Source: Candidatus Faecalibacterium faecipullorum
GTDB lineage: Bacteria > Bacillota > Clostridia > Oscillospirales > Ruminococcaceae
Direction: 5' to 3'
Length of the DNA stretch: 24,546 bases
Assembly (NCBI GenBank): GCA_019118985.1
Contig: DWXX01000178.1
Location: 1-24,546 of the forward strand
Below the pieces are notes generated by a model. That model was given only the letters and a program-made list of their open reading frames with translations, did no database searches and was not told the DNA's origin. Positions 6,684-12,899 of this stretch are shown piece by piece (position 1 is the stretch's first letter; each line of letters begins with the position of its first letter). Position numbers and translations under genes: made by a program.

Positions 6684-9146
6684 TCAGCAGACCACCCCGG
6701 GCTGGGGGGTCTTGTCGGAGGGCGGCGGCAGGATGGCCTCGCCGTTTTGGGAGGACGACTTGCGGGTCCGGGTCCGCCGGGCGGGCAGGGGCTTTGCGGC
6801 GGGCTTGAGCAGCGCCGTGTCCAGCACCTGCTTGAGGGTGGAGACCGGCATGAACTGCAGGTGCTCCTTGACCTCGTCGTCGACCTCGTACAGGTCGCTC
6901 TCGTTGTCCTTCGGGATGAGGACCAGCTTCATCCCCTCGCGGTAGGCGGCCATGCTCTTTTCCCTCAGGCCGCCGATGGGCAGCACATAGCCGTGCAGGG
7001 TGATCTCGCCGGTCATGGCCACATCCCCCCGCACCGGCCGCCCGGACAGGCAGGAGATGAGGGCGGTGGTCAGGGTGACGCCGGCCGACGGCCCGTCTTT
7101 GGGGACGGCCCCTTCGGGCGCGTGGATGTGCAGGTCGGCCTTCTTGAGCTTTTCGGTGTCGATGCCGTACTCGGCGGCGTGGACCCGGGCGTAGGTGACG
7201 GCCAGCTGTGCGCTCTCCTTCATCACATCGCCCAGCGAGCCGGTGACGGTGATCTTGCCGGCGCCGTCCTCGATGACCTGCACTTCGATGGGCAGCGTCT
7301 CGCCCCCGACGCTGGTCCACGCCAGGCCGTTGGCGATGCCCACCGCGTTGTCCCGGTTGAGGAACTCGGGCTTGACCATCCGGGGGCCCAGCAGCTCTTC
7401 CAGCATGGCGGCGGTGACCGAGACGCTCTCAGTCTCCCCTGCCGCGATCTTTCGGGCGCACTTGCGCAGGACGCTTGTGATGGTCCGCTCCAGGCTGCGG
7501 ACGCCGGCCTCCCGGGTGTAGCCGTCGATCAGCCCGTAGAGGGCCGACTGCGAGACGGTCACCTTGCCGGTCAGCCCGCAGAGCTCCAGCTGCTTGGGCA
7601 GCAGGTGGCGGCGGGCGATGTTGTACTTTTCCACACGGGTATAGCTGGGCAGCTCGATGATGTCCATCCGGTCCCGCAGCGGCGCCGGGATGCCCCCCAG
7701 GTCGTTGGCGGTGGTGATGAACAGCACATGGCTCAGATCGTAGGGGATGTCCAGGAAGTGGTCCTTGAAGGTATTGTTCTGCTCGGGGTCCAGCGCCTCC
7801 AGCAAAGCGGCCGCCGGGTCGCCCCGGAAGTCCCCCGCCAGCTTGTCGATCTCATCCAGCAGGATGAGGGGGTTCTGGCTCTTGGCGGTGATCATGGCGC
7901 TGATGATCTTGCCCGGCATGGCGCCGATGTAGGTGCGCCGGTGGCCGCGGATCTCGGCTTCATCCCGCACGCCGCCCAGGCTGAGCCGGACATACTTGCG
8001 GTGCAGGCAGGCCGCGATGGACCGCGCGATGCTGGTCTTGCCGACGCCCGGGGGGCCGACCAGGCAGATGATCTGCGCCTTGACGTCGGGGGCCAGCTTG
8101 CGGACAGCCAGCATCTCGAGGATGCGGTCCTTGACCTTTTTCAGGCCGTAGTGGTCGCGGTCCAGGATCTCCTGCGCCTTGACGATGTCCAGGTCGTCCT
8201 CGGTGAAGGTGTTCCACGGCAGGTCGAGGCAGGTGTCCAGGTAAGTGCGGATGACGGTGGCCTCCTGGTTGCTGCCCTGCATCTTGGCCAGGCGGTCGAC
8301 TTCCTTCAGCAGCTTCTGCTCGCTGTCCTCCGCCAGGTGCAGCTCCAGGATGCGGCGGCGGTAGTCCTCGGCCTCGGCGTGGGTGTCGTCGCCCTCCCCC
8401 AGCTCGCTGCTGATGATGTTCAGCTGCTCGTGCAGGTAGTAGTCCCGCTGGTTTTTGTCCATCGACTCGTTGACCTTGTCGCTGATCTCCTTCTCGATCT
8501 GCATGACCTGGCATTCCCGCCGCAGCAGCTCGATCAGCTTTTCCAGCCGGCCGGTGAGGGTGTTCTCATCCATCACTGCCTGTTTGTCCTCGTACCGCAG
8601 CAGGAGGTTGGCGGGGATGTACTCGCTCAGAAAGACCGGGTCGTCGCTGGAGACGATGGCGAACACCACGTCCTTGGCCAGCCGCTGGTTGAGGGACAGG
8701 TACTCGTCAAATACCCCCTTGAGGCTGCGGACCAGCGCGTCGGTCTGCAGCGCGTCGCTGTCTTTGGGGGCGCGGACCGGCGCCGGCTGGACGGCCGCCA
8801 GCAGGAACTTGCCGTCGCAGTCCAGCTCGACCATTTTGGCGCGGTACTTGCCCTCCACCAAAACGCGGACCAGGTCGTCCGAGACCCGCAGCACCTGCTT
8901 GATCTCGGCCACCACGCCGTATGTAAACAGGTCGTCCCGGCCGGGCTCGTCGGTGTCCATCCGCTTCTGGGCGACCAGAAAGACATTGGAGTTGTTGTTC
9001 ATCGCCCACTCAATGGCGGCGATGCTCTTTTCTCTGCCCACCTCAAAGTGGACCAGATTGTTTGGGAAGACCACCAGCCCCCGCAGGGCAATGGCAGGAA
9101 GATGGTGCGTCTGCCGCTCCACCTTGATGGTAACTTTTTCAGACAT
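6684..9146 (-). CDS. lon: ATP-dependent protease La (Lon)
   Basis: The 820-residue product has the full LonA layout: N-terminal LON domain (1-about 205), a helical region, an AAA+ module with Walker A GPPGVGKT (364-371) and Walker B LILLDEID (427-434), and a C-terminal peptidase domain. The peptidase dyad is Ser687 (in PKDGPSAG) and Lys730 (in GGLREKSMAA). The 43-residue spacing is the same as in the E. coli enzyme. Lon degrades misfolded and selected regulatory proteins in the cytosol. After the peptidase domain there is an extra tail of roughly 38 residues rich in Pro, Arg, Lys and Ser, of unknown purpose. The ATG follows GGGAGG. A sigma-A promoter lies about 90 bp upstream; no CIRCE or CtsR site was seen. 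Confidence 0.98.
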   Translation of the reverse strand: MSEKVTIKVERQTHHLPAIALRGLVVFPNNLVHFEVGREKSIAAIEWAMNNNSNVFLVAQKRMDTDEPGRDDLFTYGVVAEIKQVLRVSDDLVRVLVEGKYRAKMVELDCDGKFLLAAVQPAPVRAPKDSDALQTDALVRSLKGVFDEYLSLNQRLAKDVVFAIVSSDDPVFLSEYIPANLLLRYEDKQAVMDENTLTGRLEKLIELLRRECQVMQIEKEISDKVNESMDKNQRDYYLHEQLNIISSELGEGDDTHAEAEDYRRRILELHLAEDSEQKLLKEVDRLAKMQGSNQEATVIRTYLDTCLDLPWNTFTEDDLDIVKAQEILDRDHYGLKKVKDRILEMLAVRKLAPDVKAQIICLVGPPGVGKTSIARSIAACLHRKYVRLSLGGVRDEAEIRGHRRTYIGAMPGKIISAMITAKSQNPLILLDEIDKLAGDFRGDPAAALLEALDPEQNNTFKDHFLDIPYDLSHVLFITTANDLGGIPAPLRDRMDIIELPSYTRVEKYNIARRHLLPKQLELCGLTGKVTVSQSALYGLIDGYTREAGVRSLERTITSVLRKCARKIAAGETESVSVTAAMLEELLGPRMVKPEFLNRDNAVGIANGLAWTSVGGETLPIEVQVIEDGAGKITVTGSLGDVMKESAQLAVTYARVHAAEYGIDTEKLKKADLHIHAPEGAVPKDGPSAGVTLTTALISCLSGRPVRGDVAMTGEITLHGYVLPIGGLREKSMAAYREGMKLVLIPKDNESDLYEVDDEVKEHLQFMPVSTLKQVLDTALLKPAAKPLPARRTRTRKSSSQNGEAILPPPSDKTPQPGVVC

Positions 9147-9234
9147 TGTGAACCTCCCACAGCCGCGCCCCAGTCTGGCGGGCGCAGCCTTTCATCCTCA
9201 GCGGGGCGCGCGGCGTGCGCGGCCCCGTCTTTGT

Positions 9235-9263
9235 ATTATAGCCGCTCGCGGCGGCGGTTGCAA
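9235..9263 (-). promoter_or_regulatory. Sigma-A promoter of the lon operon
   Basis: On the minus strand TTGCAA (9263-9258) and TATAAT (9240-9235) are separated by exactly 17 bp. The leader of about 80 nt before lon contains GC-rich inverted repeats. No heat-shock operator (CIRCE or CtsR heptads) is visible. The promoter lies in the 173-bp gap after the Gx-type gene and supplies lon, engB, the methyltransferase gene and hslO. Confidence 0.75.
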
Positions 9264-9269
9264 TGGGTC

Positions 9270-9302
9270 CCACTGCTTTTGCCAGCAAAGCGGGGGCAGT
9301 GG
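9270..9302 (-). other. Inverted repeat downstream of the Gx-type gene (weak terminator or processing site)
   Basis: CCACTGC and GCAGTGG form a 7-bp outer stem with a possible inner GCTTT/AAAGC stem. It begins shortly after the stop codon at 9320. No T tract follows on the minus strand, so it is not a convincing intrinsic terminator. It may stabilise the mRNA 3' end of the upstream operon. Confidence 0.3.
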
Positions 9303-9319
9303 ATCGTTTCCAGCCGCGG

Positions 9320-9856
9320 TCAGCCGCGGCGCTCGCGGATGTTGTAGCCCAGTTTTTCCAGCGCGGGCAGCAGCGCCCGCAGGATGAGGGCGGTCAGCCC
9401 GCCCATCACGAGGCCCAGCACCAGCATCACCGGCGCGTAGTACAACGAGAGCGCCGACGACAGCAGGAACCCAGCCCCGATCAGCTGCCCCACATTGTGG
9501 GCCAGCGCCCCGCAGACCGACAGGATGAACCAGGTCGGCCGCAGCGGCAAAAGATCGTACAGCGCCCACATCACCAGCAAAGACAGCAGCCCCCCGCACA
9601 GCGAGAGGAAGCCCGCCGTCGGCCCCGACACCAGAAAGACGAACAGCGCCTTGAGCAGGTCCAACGTCAGCGCCTGCTTTGCCCCCATGAAGAGCAGCGC
9701 GTACATCACCACCACGTTGGCCAGCCCCAGCTTCATCCCCGGCAAAAGCCCGGGGATGGTCAGCGTCCCCTCGGCAAAGGAGAGGGCCATGGCCAGGGCG
9801 AACAGCATCCCCGAAAGGGCGACCTGCTTTGCCTTGCTCTGTTTTGGGTCACGCAT
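9320..9856 (-). CDS. Gx transporter family integral membrane protein
   Basis: The 178-residue product is almost entirely hydrophobic, with about five membrane helices. The pattern LPGMKLGLANVVVMYALLFMG, then a Ser/Gly-rich helix LCGGLLSLL and GALAHNVGQL, matches the family annotated as Gx transporters and historically called heptaprenyl diphosphate synthase component I. The old name is misleading: the proteins look like small substrate-binding membrane subunits, and the substrate is not established. The ATG follows AGGAGG with ideal spacing and lies 20 bp after the ABC-F stop, so the gene is the last member of that transcription unit. No partner (FMN-binding or Rnf-type) gene is adjacent, which is a little unusual. 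Confidence 0.8.
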   Translation of the reverse strand: MRDPKQSKAKQVALSGMLFALAMALSFAEGTLTIPGLLPGMKLGLANVVVMYALLFMGAKQALTLDLLKALFVFLVSGPTAGFLSLCGGLLSLLVMWALYDLLPLRPTWFILSVCGALAHNVGQLIGAGFLLSSALSLYYAPVMLVLGLVMGGLTALILRALLPALEKLGYNIRERRG

Positions 9857-9876
9857 CGGCTGCCTCCTGCGGGGCG

Positions 9877-11784
9877 TCAGGCCCCGGCGTTCTCGGTTGT
9901 CTCAAGCGAACGTTCGTACTGCTCCTGCTCTTCCACGGCTGCCTCCCAGGCGGCGAACAGCTCTTCCTGATGGAAGCGCAGGTCCTCCAGCTCGTCGCTT
10001 TTCTGGCGCAGCAGCTGGGGGTCGTTGTATACCTCGGGGCTGTTGATCTCGTTGTCCAGCTCCACCTCCCGGGCGCCGCAGCGTTCCATCTCCTCCTCGC
10101 AGGCTTTGATCTTGGCCCGCAGCTCGGCGCGGCGGCGGCGCTGTTCTTTGCCATAGCCGGCCTTGGCGGCGGCGTCCGTCTTCTCGGGCGCGGCGGCGGG
10201 GGCTTCGCGCCCCATCAGGGCGTCGTAGCTGGGGTAGATGGTGGCCCTGCCGTTTTCCAGGTAGAGGATGGGGCAGGCCAGGCTGTTCATCAGATGGCGG
10301 TCGTGGGTGACCAGCAGCAGGGTGCCGGTGTAGGCCATCAGGGCCTCGGTCAGATTCTCGCGGGTATAGATGTCGAGGTGGTTGGTCGGCTCGTCCAGAA
10401 AGAGCAGGTTGGGCCGCTCGAGGACGATCTCGGCAAAGCGGAGCCGGGCCAGCTCGCCGCCCGACAGGGACGCGCAGTCCTTGAAGACCGTCTCCCCCCG
10501 GAAGCCGAGGCGGGCCAGATGACTGCGGACTTCCAGCTCGGTCATCTGGGGGTATTTGTCCCAGATGGCGTCGATCACCCGGCCGGCGCCGGCGCGGTGC
10601 TGCTGCTGTTCAAAAATGCTCGGCCGGGCCCCGGTGCCCAGGCGGACCATACCGCCCGAGGGCCGCCGCTGGCCGTCCAGCACCTGCATCAGGGTGGACT
10701 TGCCCGCCCCGTTCGGCCCGGCGATCACCAGCCGCTGCCCGCGGCAGACGGTATAGGTAAAGGGCTCCAGCAGCGTCCGGCTGCCGATGCGGATGGTCAG
10801 GTTTTTCAGGATGACCAGCTCGTTCCAGGGCTCGATGTCGTATTCGAAGCGGAAGTTGAGGCGGTTGGTCTCGTCTTTGGGCGCCTCGGTGATCTCCAGC
10901 TTTTCCAGCTGCTTGCGGCGGCTCTGGGCCATCCTGGTGGTGGAGGCGCGCACAAGGTTGCGGTCGATGTAGTCCTGCAGCTTTTCGGCCAGGGCCACGT
11001 CGGCGTCGTGCTGTTTTTGACGCAGCGCGTCCGCCGCCTCCTTCTGGGGCAGGTAGGCCGAGAAGTTGCCCTTGTAGACGGTCAGGGTGCAGCCGGCCAC
11101 CTCCCAGATCTTGGTGCAGACGTTGTCCAGGAAGTAGCGGTCGTGGCTGACCACCATCACCGCGCCGGCGTAGCCCTTGAGGTAATTTTCCAGCCACTCC
11201 ATGGTGGCGAAGTCGAGGTGGTTGGTCGGCTCGTCCAGGATCAGGATGTCCGGCTTTTCCAGCAGCAGCTTTGCGATCCGCAGCCTCGTCAGCTCGCCCC
11301 CCGACAGCACCCCCACGTTCTTCTGCCAGGTGTCCTGGGCAAAGCCCATGCCGCTGAGCACCTTCTTGATGTTCACGTCCATATTGTAGCCGTCGGCGGC
11401 GTCGATCACCGCCTGCAGCGCCCCGTGCTGTTCCAGCAGGGCGGGGTCGGCGGGGCGGGCGGCCATCTTCCGCTCCAGTACCTGCATCTGCTCCATGGCG
11501 TCCAGCACCGGGGCAAAGGTGGAGCGCATCTCCCCGTAGACGTCCAGGGTGACGTCCAGTTTGGCGTTCTGCGCCAGATACCCCACCGTGACCCCGTGGG
11601 TCAGGCTGAACTCGCCCGCATAGTCGGTGTATTCACCGGTCAGGATCTTGAGCAGGGTGGTCTTGCCGGCGCCGTTCTGGCCTACGATGCCGATGCGGTC
11701 CTCCCGCTCGACGCTGGCCGTCACATCTTCCAGCACCACCTTCTCCCCAAAGGTCTTGCCGATCTGTTCCAGATTCATCAACAT
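9877..11784 (-). CDS. ABC-F family ATPase (duplicated ABC domains, no membrane part)
   Basis: The product has about 635 residues and two complete ATPase modules. The first has GQNGAGKTT, LSGGELTRLRIAKLLLEKP and LDEPTNHLD; the second has GPNGAGKST, LSGGELARLRFAEIVLERP and LDEPTNHLD. A charged linker lies between them, and an Arg/Glu-rich C-terminal coiled coil (about the last 85 residues) resembles that of Uup/YdiF-type proteins. ABC-F proteins act on ribosomes, resolving stalled complexes or, in some cases, protecting against antibiotics. Housekeeping function is more likely here given its operon. ATG 11784 was chosen with GGGGAA 7 nt upstream; a GTG 15 bp earlier and an ATG 6 bp later are possible. 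A 27-bp exact direct repeat encodes part of the two Walker B regions. Confidence 0.93.
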   Translation of the reverse strand: MLMNLEQIGKTFGEKVVLEDVTASVEREDRIGIVGQNGAGKTTLLKILTGEYTDYAGEFSLTHGVTVGYLAQNAKLDVTLDVYGEMRSTFAPVLDAMEQMQVLERKMAARPADPALLEQHGALQAVIDAADGYNMDVNIKKVLSGMGFAQDTWQKNVGVLSGGELTRLRIAKLLLEKPDILILDEPTNHLDFATMEWLENYLKGYAGAVMVVSHDRYFLDNVCTKIWEVAGCTLTVYKGNFSAYLPQKEAADALRQKQHDADVALAEKLQDYIDRNLVRASTTRMAQSRRKQLEKLEITEAPKDETNRLNFRFEYDIEPWNELVILKNLTIRIGSRTLLEPFTYTVCRGQRLVIAGPNGAGKSTLMQVLDGQRRPSGGMVRLGTGARPSIFEQQQHRAGAGRVIDAIWDKYPQMTELEVRSHLARLGFRGETVFKDCASLSGGELARLRFAEIVLERPNLLFLDEPTNHLDIYTRENLTEALMAYTGTLLLVTHDRHLMNSLACPILYLENGRATIYPSYDALMGREAPAAAPEKTDAAAKAGYGKEQRRRRAELRAKIKACEEEMERCGAREVELDNEINSPEVYNDPQLLRQKSDELEDLRFHQEELFAAWEAAVEEQEQYERSLETTENAGA

Positions 11785-11816
11785 ATCTTCGTTCCCCACA
11801 CGCGCCGCGCACGGCC

Positions 11817-12557
11817 TCAGACCTGGTGGCGGCGGTTTTTCTGTCCCACCCGGGCCAGCTCGTCCTCTTCCATCACGATGGGGTAGAGCTGCTCGAGGGC
11901 GTCGATCTCATAGGTCGGGCTGACAAGGCCAGGGTTCTCCTGATGGTCCCGGTTGAACCAGCAGGTGTCCAGCCCGGCGTTGGCGCCCCCCTGGATGTCG
12001 CTGGTCAGGCTGTCTCCCACCACCAGCACGTGCTCGCGGTTTTCCACCCCGAGGGTGCGCAGGGCGGCGTCGAAGATCTTGCGGTTGGGTTTCTCGCTCT
12101 CCAGCCGCTCGGAGACAAAGACCTCCTCCATCCACTCGGCCACCCCCGACTCCTTGACCCGGCGGCCCTGCACCCGGTCAAAGCCGTTGGTGACGATGGC
12201 GAGGGTGGCCACTTCGGCCAGTTCCCGCAGCACGTCCAGCACATTGCCGGGCATCAGGTCGGGGTGGCTGGCCAGCTTGTCGAGGTAAAAGCGGTTCATC
12301 TCGGCGCCGTTGCCCGCCGCGCCGATCTCCTTCAAAAAGCGGGTGAATCGCTCGCTGACCAGCTTGTCGCGGCGGATCTGCCCCTTTTCCAGCTGGCGCC
12401 ACAGCCCCTCGTTGATCTCGCGGTACTTCTGCACCGTCTCGCTCGCGGGCTCGATGCCGTACTCGGTCAGGGTCTCGGCCAGGGCTTTGCGCTCGGCGGC
12501 GTCAAAATCCAGCAGGGTGTTGTCTGCGTCAAACAGGATGCAGTAATATTTTGCCAT
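11817..12557 (-). CDS. yjjG: YjjG-type noncanonical pyrimidine nucleotidase (HAD family)
   Basis: The 246-residue product shows the four HAD motifs: I FDADNTLLDFD with D10 and D12, II IVTNGFD, III the lysine in SEKPNRKIFD, and IV VGDSLTSDIQGG. The start CILFDADNTLLDFDAAE and the length fit the YjjG group, which removes phosphate from dUMP, dTMP and noncanonical pyrimidine nucleotides. That substrate range is known for E. coli YjjG; here it is inferred. The ATG at 12557 follows AGAGGGAA; an open frame extends further upstream but its extra residues are Arg-rich and unlike the family. It lies 32 bp before the ABC-F start and is probably co-transcribed with it. Confidence 0.82.
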   Translation of the reverse strand: MAKYYCILFDADNTLLDFDAAERKALAETLTEYGIEPASETVQKYREINEGLWRQLEKGQIRRDKLVSERFTRFLKEIGAAGNGAEMNRFYLDKLASHPDLMPGNVLDVLRELAEVATLAIVTNGFDRVQGRRVKESGVAEWMEEVFVSERLESEKPNRKIFDAALRTLGVENREHVLVVGDSLTSDIQGGANAGLDTCWFNRDHQENPGLVSPTYEIDALEQLYPIVMEEDELARVGQKNRRHQV

Positions 12558-12622
12558 CGTTGTTCCCTCTCTTTTTGATCCACATCTGCAGGGGAGCCGG
12601 GCGGCGCGTTTTTCACAAGACG

Positions 12623-12652
12623 GGGCCAGCCCCGCCCGCGCAGAGCTGGCCC
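12623..12652. repeat. 8-bp inverted repeat upstream of yjjG
   Basis: GGGCCAGC (12623-12630) and GCTGGCCC (12645-12652) form a perfect stem with a 14-nt GC-rich loop just after the small ORF. There is no T tract, so it is probably not an intrinsic terminator. The rest of the 342-bp stretch between the SGNH gene and yjjG holds the small ORF and no promoter that I can recognise. Confidence 0.3.
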
Positions 12653-12658
12653 GCCTGT

Positions 12659-12838
12659 TCATCCGCCGTCTGTTTCGCGGCGCTGCTGTCTGTCGCGGCC
12701 GTCCGGTTCGCGTCCGTCCGCCGGGCCGGGCCCGGGGCCGCGGACGATCTCCCACTCCATCTCGTAGTAGTCCACGCTCCCGTCGGTCACGTCGCCGCGG
12801 CCGGGGCGGGAGATGACAGCTTCGTACCTGTCGGGCAT
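12659..12838 (-). CDS. Small hypothetical protein (59 residues)
   Basis: An ATG at 12838 opens a 59-codon frame ending in TGA. It has a strong AGGAGGGG ribosome site (12852-12845) close upstream. The product begins MPDRYEAVISRPGRGD. Its middle is rich in acidic and aromatic residues (SVDYYEMEWEIVRG), and its second half is Pro/Gly/Arg/Asp-rich and looks disordered. There is no signal peptide, membrane helix or cysteine pair. I do not recognise a family. It lies 61 bp after the SGNH hydrolase stop and 101 bp before yjjG in the same direction, so it is probably part of that transcript. The ribosome site favours a real gene; the GC-rich context and skewed second half leave doubt. Confidence 0.5.
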   Translation of the reverse strand: MPDRYEAVISRPGRGDVTDGSVDYYEMEWEIVRGPGPGPADGREPDGRDRQQRRETDGG

Positions 12839-12899
12839 CGGCGCCCCCTCCTTTCCCTCCAGCCTATGCGGGCGGAGGGCGCGGGGTGCCTGCCGGGGC

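Noticed and set aside
9147..9234. Heat-shock operator or riboswitch in the lon leader
   Set aside because: Neither CIRCE arms nor CtsR heptads can be found. The GC-rich hairpins in the leader have mismatches and resemble no RNA family I can name.
6747..9347. Long plus-strand open frame of more than 860 codons opposite lon
   Set aside because: It is antisense to a clear lon gene and has no family motif. Long frames opposite genes are expected in GC-rich coding DNA, where stop codons are rare.
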